Of a stretch of 21,129 nucleotides of DNA, positions 1 through 7,269 are shown in pieces. The notes under the pieces were generated by a model. That model made no database searches, was not told where the DNA came from, and saw nothing but the letters and a program-made list of their open reading frames with translations. Positions within the stretch are counted from its first letter, which is position 1. Each line of letters begins with the position of its first letter. Source of the DNA: DAOVGZ01 sp964477815. GTDB lineage: Bacteria; Babelota; Babeliae; Babelales; Vermiphilaceae. A program made the position numbers and the translations under genes. The stretch lies in assembly GCA_964477815.1 (NCBI GenBank), contig CAYZEO010000019.1:1-21129 (forward strand). Reading direction: 5' to 3'.

Positions 1-366
1 TACAGAAAAATATTGATGTGTTTGCTTTTCAAAATTTCTAGGCCAAACCGTCGCAGGCTCCCACAAAAAAAGAAGAAGCTTTTCTTTTGGATATCGACTT
101 AGCTCTTTAAATTGCTTTGGAACATTAAAACAAATTATTTTTTCAGCATCATGAAGATTGTTTAGTTTGCTCACCACCCGCAACTCATATCCCAACTTTA
201 TAAAAGCACGCTTGAGATAAAAAAATGGCAGCGTTATACCATCACGAGCTTCTTTGATATCAAAAATATCTCCACAGCTTCCAGGCTCTAGATATATTAT
301 TCTTTTCTCAGAATAACTTTGAAAAGAAAAAACAAACATAAATAAAAAAATCATCTTTAACTTCAC
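1..366 (-). CDS. GT10-like (alpha-1,3-fucosyltransferase-type) glycosyltransferase, N-terminal part, cut by window edge
   Basis: My own translation of the minus strand gives 122 open codons running off the left edge. The chosen start is GTG at 366, because a GAGG Shine-Dalgarno (374-377) lies 7 bases upstream. An internal ATG at 354 is weaker. Residues 1-19 look like a signal peptide (lysines, a Phe/Leu/Met-rich core, then SYS before EKR). Residues about 22-120 fit the N-terminal half of a GT10 protein, which transfers fucose from GDP-fucose. The clue is the stretch around residues 98-112 with a WEP core (102-104) followed by a P-R-N-F element, resembling the GT10 segment before the nucleotide-sugar site. 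The catalytic C-terminal half is outside the window. It starts 2 bases after the stop of the upstream GT2 gene, so it is co-transcribed with it. The GDP-fucose genes at 11285-14540 would supply its donor. Family assignment is moderate; specificity is unknown. Confidence 0.6.
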   Translation of the reverse strand, partial: MKLKMIFLFMFVFSFQSYSEKRIIYLEPGSCGDIFDIKEARDGITLPFFYLKRAFIKLGYELRVVSKLNNLHDAEKIICFNVPKQFKELSRYPKEKLLLFLWEPATVWPRNFEKQTHQYFSV

Positions 367-368
367 AA

Positions 369-1208
369 TCAAACCTCAGAAAAAATTTGTAATTTTTTGT
401 ACCTTTTTTTACCGCGAATCGCTCGAGTTAATGAAGATTGTAGTCGTTTGTTGACCTTATTATCGTTGATTGGATTTGCCCTGTTATATATGTACAAAAC
501 TTCACGAATAAACTTGAATCGCCCTCCCGCCATTTCTAACATTGGAAACATGTAAGCAAGATCACTGGCCATCGAAACAAATTTCCCCCTAAACATTAAA
601 TCTTCAGGCAAAATTCTTTTGAATAACCAAGCATAAAAAGTTCTTAGCTGCGATGTAACCCAACTATAATTTCTATAATCACCAGTATTTATTATTTTTT
701 GGGGAATTGTTTTGCAATGAACTTCACAAACGGGATTTGGCCATACTTTATATGTACCATACGTCAACCAAACACTTGGATTTGCATATTCCTTATTAAT
801 AATCGATAGAACACCCGGATGAGCCAACCAATCATCACCATCGAGGTCTATAACAATCTCTTCATCACTGCAATAATTGTGCACAGCATAGTAAAAATTT
901 TCCATCTTGAGTTTGCGCCTTTTGTTTTTCACAAAAGTAACCTTGTCGGAAAACTCACTATTTTTCAAATATTTTTCTACAAGCTCACCGGTGCCATCTG
1001 GAGAAACATCATCAATATAAACAATCCTCCAGTTATCATAATTCTGCTCAAAAACAGAATCCAGATTTTTTTGGTACCATTGGCTATTATTGTAAGATGT
1101 TATAATCAAAACAATAGGTCTTTCAACAACCAATTCGCTAGAACCAGCAGACAAAAAATTTGATAAAATTGTTATAAAAAATATAAAAGTTGATTTTATT
1201 ATTTTAAT
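369..1208 (-). CDS. GT2-family glycosyltransferase with signal peptide, probable ATT start
   Basis: A family 2 (GT-A fold) glycosyltransferase expected to transfer a sugar from a nucleotide donor. It has the N-terminal strand with SYNN, a D-D-x-S-P-D-G-T segment, and the metal-binding D-G-D-D-W at residues 123-127 counted from 1208. A C-terminal segment with the P-M-L-E-M-A-G motif is shared with the three other GT2 genes here. No ATG or in-frame GTG precedes the conserved domain. The only conventional alternative is TTG at 1154, which removes the whole leader and has no good Shine-Dalgarno. ATT at 1208 sits 6 bases after AGGGAG (1215-1220) and adds a Lys-flanked hydrophobic leader ending near S-A-G, like its paralogues. 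That gives 279 residues, against 277 and 283 for siblings. The function class is solid; the start is inference. Substrate unknown. Confidence 0.85.
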   Translation of the reverse strand: MKIIKSTFIFFITILSNFLSAGSSELVVERPIVLIITSYNNSQWYQKNLDSVFEQNYDNWRIVYIDDVSPDGTGELVEKYLKNSEFSDKVTFVKNKRRKLKMENFYYAVHNYCSDEEIVIDLDGDDWLAHPGVLSIINKEYANPSVWLTYGTYKVWPNPVCEVHCKTIPQKIINTGDYRNYSWVTSQLRTFYAWLFKRILPEDLMFRGKFVSMASDLAYMFPMLEMAGGRFKFIREVLYIYNRANPINDNKVNKRLQSSLTRAIRGKKRYKKLQIFSEV

Positions 1209-1214
1209 GACACT

Positions 1215-1220
1215 CTCCCT
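1215..1220 (-). promoter_or_regulatory. Shine-Dalgarno AGGGAG supporting the ATT start at 1208
   Basis: AGGGAG on the minus strand lies 6 bases before ATT 1208. The GTG at 1213-1211 next to it is in another frame and reaches a stop after four codons, so it cannot start this gene. Confidence 0.55.
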
Positions 1221-1251
1221 TTTAAATACAATTTCTGAAAAACAAGCTTTA

Positions 1252-2118
1252 CTACTTTTTTAACCAAGAAACGTGCCAATGATGAATTCCATGTGACTCA
1301 GGTCGAACCCACTTAAGAATCTCCTTATAAGAACCATTCTTTCTTGCAAAATTTGGCCATGGATAAAAATAGGTTAATGGAAACACAACCGTAGGCCCAT
1401 TATATTTGTCAATAACATGTAAAAAGCAACGCGAAAAAAAATAGGGACCGGTTCGGTCCATCACATCCACTCCCCCTTCATTCTTTTTCAATCGTGGCCT
1501 CATGTCATCAATACATTTTCTTAAAATGGGGTGGCCCGGAGCTGAGGCAATTAAACCGTTAAACAGAACAACATCCTTGTCATACGCCACGCCGGTGTAA
1601 AAATCTAGACAATGATGAAGCCAGTCAAATGACCTCAGACATTCAAAATCGGTGTCAACATACAAACCTCCCATTCGATACAATATTTCATATCGAGCGA
1701 TATCCGAGCGTGCTCCCAAATTCAACGTGTTATCATAAATCTCTTTGTTCTCCAGACAAAACTTATCAACATCTTCATCCGTCCAGAGTATATACTCCCA
1801 ATCAGGATGATGCTTTTTCCAGGTAGCCTGTAACTCTTTGTACTTCTCTGGGAAAGGGCTTCCTAACCATATTTGATGAATTATTTTTGGAATACGAGGA
1901 ATTTTCGAGTATTTTGGATTTTTTATCACATACTCATCGTAGAGCTCTTTTATTTTTTTCCAATGAAAATTTGTCTCTACAAACCCCTTTTTATAATTTC
2001 TGCTTATATCCATAGATTCGTGAAAATCAACATCGAAAACCGTTTGTCCAAATACAAAAGAACCAACATGAAAAAAGAAAAAAAATCCTGTTAAAAACGA
2101 CAGCCCAATTAGTTTCAT
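1252..2118 (-). CDS. GT32-family glycosyltransferase (DXD sugar-binding type), secreted-type
   Basis: 288 residues. Residues 1-24 form a signal peptide with a very Phe-rich core ending near V-F-G before Q. The GT32 core begins at about 76 with I-P-K-I-I-H-Q-I-W. It continues with W-K-K-H-H-P-D-W, an S-D-I-A-R-Y-E-I-L-Y-R-x-G-G segment, and Y-V-D-T-D, where D155-T-D157 is the DXD metal/nucleotide-sugar site. This is the classic layout of the family that includes yeast Och1-like mannosyltransferases and bacterial capsule transferases. A downstream H-H-W element near the C terminus also occurs in the other two GT32 proteins here. The start ATG has GGAG five bases upstream. It lies 34 bases after the methyltransferase stop and 43 bases before the next GT2, so it is probably one transcript. 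Donor and acceptor cannot be read from the sequence. Confidence 0.88.
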   Translation of the reverse strand: MKLIGLSFLTGFFFFFHVGSFVFGQTVFDVDFHESMDISRNYKKGFVETNFHWKKIKELYDEYVIKNPKYSKIPRIPKIIHQIWLGSPFPEKYKELQATWKKHHPDWEYILWTDEDVDKFCLENKEIYDNTLNLGARSDIARYEILYRMGGLYVDTDFECLRSFDWLHHCLDFYTGVAYDKDVVLFNGLIASAPGHPILRKCIDDMRPRLKKNEGGVDVMDRTGPYFFSRCFLHVIDKYNGPTVVFPLTYFYPWPNFARKNGSYKEILKWVRPESHGIHHWHVSWLKK

Positions 2119-2152
2119 AAAAACTCCACACTGTTTTGAAACCTCATGAATA

Positions 2153-2749
2153 TCAATCTACAAATAGAGCTGCAACATCAATAACATCACTCACAAGCAT
2201 AGTAGTTGTATTGTATCTCTTATAGGTATATTTATATTTGAACGTAGACAAAAGCGGCTCATAACCGTATACAGGATCTTCAGTATCATGAATAACAAAT
2301 ATTTCAGTATTTGGGCGCAATCGCTCAATATCGACAATACGCTGCTCACCAGGAGCATGATCAACTAAAACAACACTCCAATTAATACCTGAACCAACAT
2401 TGGCCCAATCTTGCACCGAAGAAACATATTTAAACTTATGCCACTCCCTCTTTAAGTCAAAAAACAGTTTTTGCCAATTCTTATTCGATTCCGCAGACAA
2501 AAGAAACCTTTTTTTTACAGAACATAGAGCATGAAGCATTGGAGTGCTAAAATCTCCGCATCCTAACTCTAGAACAGGGCCATCAGTATTAACAACAGCC
2601 GTAAACAACGGAGTCATATGAGTACCATACTGAGAATCTCCCATCCGTCTGCCGCAAATCATTCTCGGATTATTACCCGCACAACAAAATTGTGCTAAAC
2701 AAAAAACAAAAAAAATAGGCGATAGAATAGACGACATTTTCTTCTTCAC
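2153..2749 (-). CDS. Small class I SAM-dependent methyltransferase-like protein with signal peptide
   Basis: 198 residues from GTG 2749, chosen because GAGGAG (2756-2761) sits 6 bases upstream. An in-frame ATG at 2767 has no comparable site and would push the leader inward. Residues 1-24 are a signal peptide (K-K-K, then a hydrophobic core ending around C-C-A-G). The Rossmann motif I is L-E-L-G-C-G-D-F-S-T-P at about 60-70, followed by an acidic E-S-N segment near 87. There is a D-H-A-P-G-E-Q-R strand at about 130-137 and H-D-T-E-D at 154-158. These fit an AdoMet-binding methyltransferase, shorter than most. I do not recognise the exact family or substrate; a sugar or glycoprotein hydroxyl is suggested only by context. 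It is the first gene of the leftward group and follows a good sigma70-like promoter. Confidence 0.7.
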   Translation of the reverse strand: MKKKMSSILSPIFFVFCLAQFCCAGNNPRMICGRRMGDSQYGTHMTPLFTAVVNTDGPVLELGCGDFSTPMLHALCSVKKRFLLSAESNKNWQKLFFDLKREWHKFKYVSSVQDWANVGSGINWSVVLVDHAPGEQRIVDIERLRPNTEIFVIHDTEDPVYGYEPLLSTFKYKYTYKRYNTTTMLVSDVIDVAALFVD

Positions 2750-2755
2750 AGAATT

Positions 2756-2761
2756 CTCCTC
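2756..2761 (-). promoter_or_regulatory. Shine-Dalgarno GAGGAG setting the GTG start at 2749
   Basis: A purine-rich GAGGAG six bases before GTG 2749 on the minus strand. It overlaps codons that would be coding if the ATG at 2767 were used, which argues for the shorter protein. Confidence 0.6.
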
Positions 2762-2805
2762 TTTCATAAAAAAGCTGCTCTACTACGCTTCAAATAACCG
2801 CATAG

Positions 2806-2833
2806 ATAATACATAAAACAATCACAAAGTCAA
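2806..2833 (-). promoter_or_regulatory. Sigma70-like promoter for the leftward methyltransferase-GT32-GT2-GT10 group
   Basis: On the minus strand the -35 is TTGACT (2833-2828) and the -10 is TATTAT (2811-2806), with a 16-base spacer. Each hexamer matches consensus at 5 of 6 positions. It lies about 57 bases upstream of the GTG at 2749, back to back with the plus-strand promoter. Confidence 0.55.
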
Positions 2834-2851
2834 AGCTAGCTCCCTGGAAAA

Positions 2852-2877
2852 CAGATTGACAATAAAAAAACAATCTG
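2852..2877. repeat. Perfect 7-bp inverted repeat overlapping the plus-strand promoter
   Basis: CAGATTG (2852-2858) is repeated inverted as CAATCTG (2871-2877) with a 12-base A-rich centre. The left arm overlaps the -35 of the plus-strand promoter and the right arm ends just before its -10. This position suits a repressor operator, but it could be chance in AT-rich DNA. Confidence 0.4.
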
Positions 2878-2884
2878 CTTTAAT
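2856..2884 (+). promoter_or_regulatory. Sigma70-like promoter for the plus-strand methyltransferase
   Basis: TTGACA (2856-2861, 6 of 6) and TTTAAT (2879-2884, 5 of 6) are separated by exactly 17 bases. Transcription would begin around 2891, about 30 bases before the GTG start at 2923. Confidence 0.6.
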
Positions 2885-2922
2885 CAGGCCGACTACAAAA
2901 AACATAAAAAAAGGAAGTTTCT

Positions 2923-3888
2923 GTGCGAAAAACACTTAATTTATTAACAATACTGACAATCTTGCTCTGCTCACAAATACTCTCCCCATTTGGACAAAAA
3001 TGGAAAAGTATGCAACGTGACTACAAAAACCTGTGCAATGCTTTAGAACAAGCAAACGTTATTGACAAACGGTACTGTCACCCCTTTTGGCTTGCAACTA
3101 AAAATAAAATGCGGACCCTTCTTCTGGGTAAACCAAATCAAAAAATTCTTCATGAACGATGTATAACTCACACAATGGTTCGTCGGGGAATCGGAGCAAC
3201 ACAAAAATATGAGATTACATACCTGAAATACTGCACTTTCAAGCAGACTAAAAAACTTTTATCTCGTTTTGCTGAAACAGATTTTCTTAAAATTCCACGT
3301 GAATGCAAAGAATTTAATTGCACAACAAACAGTCTTGGCCACCTGTTTTACGCCGCAAAAATTTTTGAAACATTAGAACATGAGAAAGAGATCAACACTA
3401 TTGTTGAATTCGGTGGGGGCTATGGAAATTTAGCGCGCATTTTTAAAATGACACTCCCCCATGCAACAATTATTATTTTTGATTTACCGGAAGCAATAGC
3501 ACTGCAATCACTATTTTTAAACTCAACACTTGAGAGCGCTGACATTATTATTCATACAAAACTACCAACAGATTTTAAAACCGGATCAATACACCTTGTT
3601 CCGGTCTTTTTCATTGATAATATTGAAATTGATGCTGATGTTTTTGTTTCAACATTCGGCATCTCTGAAGCCCCCGTTTTTGTGCAACAAAAAATAGCAG
3701 CCAAAGCATTTTTTAACGCCCAAACCTGCTATTTGGCCGGCCAACTTAAGGGATGGTCAGGACAATTCGAGCAACACAATTTATTGTTCGGTGAAATAAA
3801 AAACAACTATAGCTGGATACAATGCCAACCATTTCATGCAGATATTGGAAACTTGCTTAACTATGAACTATTGGCTGCAAATATATAA
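2923..3888 (+). CDS. Putative sugar O-methyltransferase with signal peptide
   Basis: 321 residues, the only complete plus-strand gene. The GTG start has AAGGAAG (2911-2917) five bases upstream. Residues 1-24 are a signal-like leader (M-R-K, then a Leu/Ile/Thr core). A helical region (about 90-150) precedes the AdoMet motif I, I-V-E-F-G-G-G-Y-G-N-L-A at about 160-171, then F-D-L-P-E at 186-190 and a strand with S-T-F-G-I-S-E at 243-249. The E-F-G-G-G-Y-G motif, the D-L-P segment and the size fit bacterial proteins named putative sugar O-methyltransferase, found in polysaccharide clusters; they are thought to methylate sugar hydroxyls. It has its own promoter with an inverted repeat. Its stop lies 3 bases from the stop of the converging 3892-4983 gene. 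The leader is unusual for an AdoMet enzyme. Substrate unknown. Confidence 0.75.
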   Translation: MRKTLNLLTILTILLCSQILSPFGQKWKSMQRDYKNLCNALEQANVIDKRYCHPFWLATKNKMRTLLLGKPNQKILHERCITHTMVRRGIGATQKYEITYLKYCTFKQTKKLLSRFAETDFLKIPRECKEFNCTTNSLGHLFYAAKIFETLEHEKEINTIVEFGGGYGNLARIFKMTLPHATIIIFDLPEAIALQSLFLNSTLESADIIIHTKLPTDFKTGSIHLVPVFFIDNIEIDADVFVSTFGISEAPVFVQQKIAAKAFFNAQTCYLAGQLKGWSGQFEQHNLLFGEIKNNYSWIQCQPFHADIGNLLNYELLAANI

Positions 3889-3891
3889 ACC

Positions 3892-4983
3892 TCATTTGCA
3901 TATCTGATTTCTATCAACATTCTTGATGTAGTTTACTATCTGACGCTGTGTTTGCAGATGCATAAGCCCAAGATTGTATAGAAAGACCTTTTCCTGATCG
4001 AAAGGAACCGGACCTTCTTTATCTCCAAAATCAATGTAATGTATTGAATCTCCTTGTATAATCATGTTCCATAAAAACCCATCTCCATGACAAATTTCTT
4101 TCAACTCCGACAAACAGCTTACAATATGATTATTATCAGGAAAAACACCATTGAGCACTTTAAATGTAAGCATGTTTATTCCAGGAATCCATTCATTCTT
4201 TTGCTCAACTCCATCTCTTTTTTTTACAAAAAACTTTTTTTCATAATCACTATGAACTCTCCAGCAACCTGGCCGCACACCAGGATAAAACCAATAAGCC
4301 CGAAGGATATCTTTTTTTTGACGCTTGAACCAAATCATTTTTGCTTTTGCGGTCGGATCAGTATGACGCGGAGTTCGAGCTATAACTGTACCTCCTTTTG
4401 AAAGAAGATAGCGTTCTACTTGGCGGACCTTTGTACCCATGCCACCAGCAAAATGCTTATCGCTTGAAGGAGGAGTTTCAATAATGACGTTGTCACCAAG
4501 CTGAAAAACTGCATCTAAAAATCTCTTCCACCGTGGAACATGGTGCGCAACATTAAAAAGCAACACAACATCAAAATGCTCGCACTCTGCTAATCTTTCC
4601 AATTCAGACGCGGTTATCATTTTTTTCAGGTGAATAACGCTATCAAGTTTTGTATTCAATCTGCACAGATCTTGCAATTGTCTTGCCGCGCCTTTTTCTC
4701 CTTCAATCATTACACAAACGGCATCATAGTCATGAGCTATTCGGAAAGAAAAATATCCTTGTGAAGCACCAATATCTAAAACAGTAATCGGGCGCTTGTA
4801 GTTATCAAGCACTTTCTTGAGAGCTTCATAACGAGAAGAACACATTCGTGCACCCTGACTAACAACCTGACCGTTAACAAAAATATCTTGATACTGCTGC
4901 TGCCTTCCAAGATCAAAATATTGAGAACATAGCTGAATCGGGAAAACGAAAATACACAAAGTAGAAAAAAAGTAATTTTTCAT
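3892..4983 (-). CDS. Methyltransferase with C-terminal kinase-like segment (WbdD-like architecture), signal peptide
   Basis: 363 residues. Residues 1-20 are a signal-like leader. Residues about 45-210 form a class I methyltransferase: motif I V-L-D-I-G-A-S-Q-G-Y-F at 68-78, acidic E94 ending the next strand, and F-N-V-A-H-H-V-P at 143-150. The C-terminal third carries H-G-D at 299-301, N306 and D-F-G-D at 318-321. These match the catalytic loop and metal-binding motif of the protein-kinase/aminoglycoside-phosphotransferase fold. A lysine pair at 254-255 might be the N-lobe lysine. Methyltransferase-kinase fusions are known from WbdD, which caps and length-controls O9a polymannose. Homology to WbdD is inference from architecture; the kinase part here is short. 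Its ATG overlaps the TGA of the upstream GT2 gene by one base (TGATG), and AGAGG lies 7 bases upstream. Confidence 0.75.
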   Translation of the reverse strand: MKNYFFSTLCIFVFPIQLCSQYFDLGRQQQYQDIFVNGQVVSQGARMCSSRYEALKKVLDNYKRPITVLDIGASQGYFSFRIAHDYDAVCVMIEGEKGAARQLQDLCRLNTKLDSVIHLKKMITASELERLAECEHFDVVLLFNVAHHVPRWKRFLDAVFQLGDNVIIETPPSSDKHFAGGMGTKVRQVERYLLSKGGTVIARTPRHTDPTAKAKMIWFKRQKKDILRAYWFYPGVRPGCWRVHSDYEKKFFVKKRDGVEQKNEWIPGINMLTFKVLNGVFPDNNHIVSCLSELKEICHGDGFLWNMIIQGDSIHYIDFGDKEGPVPFDQEKVFLYNLGLMHLQTQRQIVNYIKNVDRNQICK

Positions 4984-5834
4984 CAGATACCTCTCTTTTG
5001 CAACGGTGAGCAGACCAACCGTTCGTATCGAGGTTTTCCACGAATAACACTATCTAAAAAAAATTGCCGCTTACGATTTTTTTTACAATCGTTAAGCGGA
5101 TTTCCAGTATTGTAGATATATAAAACATCAGGAACAAATTTAAATCTTCCCCCCGCCATTTCCAACATGGGAAACATAAACGCCAGGTCCCCTGCCATGT
5201 CAAAAAATTGTCCCTGAAATTGCAAGCTTTCCGGTCTTATTTTTTTAAATAACCACGCATAAAAACTCTTCAGGTGCGATGCCATCCACCGTTTATATCT
5301 GTAAGAATTGTTATCTATGAATTCTTGTGAAATCTGCTCACAACAACAACCCAGAGGCTTCGGCCAATTAACATAAGAACCATACGTAATCCAAACTTCT
5401 GGGTCTTCATAGATTTGATTGATAATCGACAAAACATCCGGATGAGCAAGCCAATCATCACCGTCATAATCAATAACAATATCATCATCATCACAGTAGG
5501 TGTGAACTGCATGATAAAAATTTTCAACCTTCAACTTACGTCGCTCATTTTTGACTATAACTACCTTGTCTTCAAAAGGACTGTCTTGCACATAATTTTC
5601 TACCAACTCTCTGGTTCCATCTGGTGATAGATCATCGACATAAATAATTTTCCAGTTTGAGTAATTCTGTTCAAAAATAGCATCAAGATTTCTTTTGTAC
5701 CACTTGCTATTATTGTACGAAGTTGTCACCAAAACAATGGACCGCTCGCCATTCACTGCAGGACGAGTTTGCACCTGCAAAAATGAAAAAAAACAAAAAA
5801 CTGGGCATAATGACACAAAAAGATTTCGAATCAT
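4983..5834 (-). CDS. GT2-family glycosyltransferase with signal peptide
   Basis: 283 residues, closely similar to the GT2 at 369-1208 across its length. Residues 1-22 are a hydrophobic leader (M-I-R-N, then a Phe/Leu/Cys core). S-Y-N-N at 39-42 begins the GT-A fold, D-D-L-S-P-D-G-T follows at 67-74, and the metal-binding D-G-D-D-W is at 124-128. The shared P-M-L-E-M-A-G motif comes later. It is a nucleotide-sugar-dependent transferase by family; the sugar is not known. The start ATG has AAGGAG six bases upstream, which overlaps the last codons of the preceding gene only 3 bases away. Its stop overlaps the next start by one base, so translation of the three cistrons is probably coupled. The resemblance to the distal GT2 suggests duplication within the locus. 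Confidence 0.88.
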   Translation of the reverse strand: MIRNLFVSLCPVFCFFSFLQVQTRPAVNGERSIVLVTTSYNNSKWYKRNLDAIFEQNYSNWKIIYVDDLSPDGTRELVENYVQDSPFEDKVVIVKNERRKLKVENFYHAVHTYCDDDDIVIDYDGDDWLAHPDVLSIINQIYEDPEVWITYGSYVNWPKPLGCCCEQISQEFIDNNSYRYKRWMASHLKSFYAWLFKKIRPESLQFQGQFFDMAGDLAFMFPMLEMAGGRFKFVPDVLYIYNTGNPLNDCKKNRKRQFFLDSVIRGKPRYERLVCSPLQKRGI

Positions 5835-5837
5835 GAC

Positions 5838-7235
5838 TTACTCCTTTTCATTATCATCGATCACTGCCGACTCGAAAAACAGGCCAACCTTTTCCTGAAT
5901 CTCTTTTGATCTTTCAAGACGATCGAGGTCTTGCACTGATCTGATTTTATCAATCCAACTGTGAGCATCAGTCTTTCGGTACACCGTTCCGCTCACACCA
6001 CAAGCATTATCTGAAAGATTTTTTCCATATTTAAATTGCCAACCATAAAAATCATCAAAAATTTTCTCATGAACTAATGGGCAACTCGAACCATTTTTTC
6101 CGACTCCCAAAAAGAAACCGTAAGCACCAGTCTCTTCCATCAATTTTACGCACAGATTAAGATCAATATCTTTTTTCAAAACCTGCCCATCTTTTACAAG
6201 CAGAAGATATTTATTTTCAGATTCTAAACAGCTTTTAAGAATAAACTCTTTGTCAACACTGCCCTCATTTACAACAAAAATTTCACCAATATTTTTAGCA
6301 TGACATTCAAAAGAATTGAATAACTGACCCGTATCCCCATTTTTGTCTGCAAAGACAAGGACATCAACTTTTTCACCATCGAGAGCGTCAATAAAACCAA
6401 TCCGTGATTCGTTATGCCGAGGGTACGGTGGCTTTGCTCTCATAAACTGACAAATTCTGTATGACATTCCGTGCTTGTCAACTTTGTGATCGTTCAATGG
6501 TGTTTTAACATTATGCTGCAACCACATATCATCGGTCACAAAAGCAAATCTGTTGCCGGACATATCAAACATAGGAAACATAATTGCAGCATCTGATGTG
6601 TATGCCAAAAATCTTCCCTGATATAATAAATCTTCAAGTTTTACTCTTTTAATCAACCAACCGTAGTATGTTCGCATACCGGCCCACATACACCCACGCA
6701 ACTTCCTAACAGTTCTGTTGTCAATTGCAGATTGCGGAATTGAGCGCATAATCTGCGGCCTTCCCGTCGGCCATTCCATAAAGTGACCATAAGTCATCCA
6801 AACATCACGAGTAGAATAAATTTTGTTAATATTTGCTAAAACATTTTTGTGCGATGTCCAATCGTCGCCATCAAGTTCCACAACAATTTCTTCGTCTTTG
6901 CAATGCTCGTGGTAGGCCATGTAGGTGTTGGCCATTTTTAATCTTCTTTTTTTGTTTTTTATTAGGGTAAACCGATGCCACTGATCTTTTTGAGTAACAT
7001 ACGATTCGACCAGGTTGCCGGTCCCATCTGGTGAACAATCATCAACGTACACAATTCTGTAGTTGTTGTAATTTTGTTCAAAAACAGAATCCAAATTCCT
7101 CTTGTACCAATCAGCATTTTTGTAACTCGCAATCACAACAACAATCGGCTTTTCCGGTAAAGCCTGTTCTTGAGAGGAATATAATTGCCCCACAAAGAGG
7201 ACGAGAGAAATAAAAAAAAGTAATTTTTTCTTCAT
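5838..7235 (-). CDS. Two-domain glycosyltransferase: GT2 plus degenerate copy of the neighbouring glycosyltransferase-like domain
   Basis: 465 residues, about 180 longer than the other GT2 proteins. Residues 1-20 are a signal peptide (M-K-K-K, hydrophobic core, ends Y-S-S). The GT2 domain spans about 28-275 with D-G-D-D-W at 122-126. Residues about 288-445 form a second domain that aligns with the adjacent 7270-8232 protein. Residues 343-379 match its 133-169 without gaps (both have G-A-Y-G), and W399/Y419-R-K match W197/Y217-R-K at a constant offset. In that domain the neighbour has V-D-D at 138-140, but this protein has K-D-G at 348-350, so the likely metal site has lost one Asp. The second domain may therefore be non-catalytic, perhaps for acceptor binding. 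The ATG has AGGA seven bases upstream; the gene lies 34 bases after its homologous neighbour. Confidence 0.85.
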   Translation of the reverse strand: MKKKLLFFISLVLFVGQLYSSQEQALPEKPIVVVIASYKNADWYKRNLDSVFEQNYNNYRIVYVDDCSPDGTGNLVESYVTQKDQWHRFTLIKNKKRRLKMANTYMAYHEHCKDEEIVVELDGDDWTSHKNVLANINKIYSTRDVWMTYGHFMEWPTGRPQIMRSIPQSAIDNRTVRKLRGCMWAGMRTYYGWLIKRVKLEDLLYQGRFLAYTSDAAIMFPMFDMSGNRFAFVTDDMWLQHNVKTPLNDHKVDKHGMSYRICQFMRAKPPYPRHNESRIGFIDALDGEKVDVLVFADKNGDTGQLFNSFECHAKNIGEIFVVNEGSVDKEFILKSCLESENKYLLLVKDGQVLKKDIDLNLCVKLMEETGAYGFFLGVGKNGSSCPLVHEKIFDDFYGWQFKYGKNLSDNACGVSGTVYRKTDAHSWIDKIRSVQDLDRLERSKEIQEKVGLFFESAVIDDNEKE

Positions 7236-7269
7236 AAGTAATTCCTAAAAAATATAACTATCTAAGCAA

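Noticed and set aside
819..1163. Plus-strand ORF antisense to the GT2 gene, with a similar one at 5415-5627 and 8845-9189
   Set aside because: The similarity between these frames mirrors the homology of the GT2 genes on the other strand; no start signals were found.
1199..1213. GTG at 1213 as start of the left GT2 gene
   Set aside because: It is in a different frame and meets TAA after four codons, so it cannot encode the GT2 protein without a frameshift.
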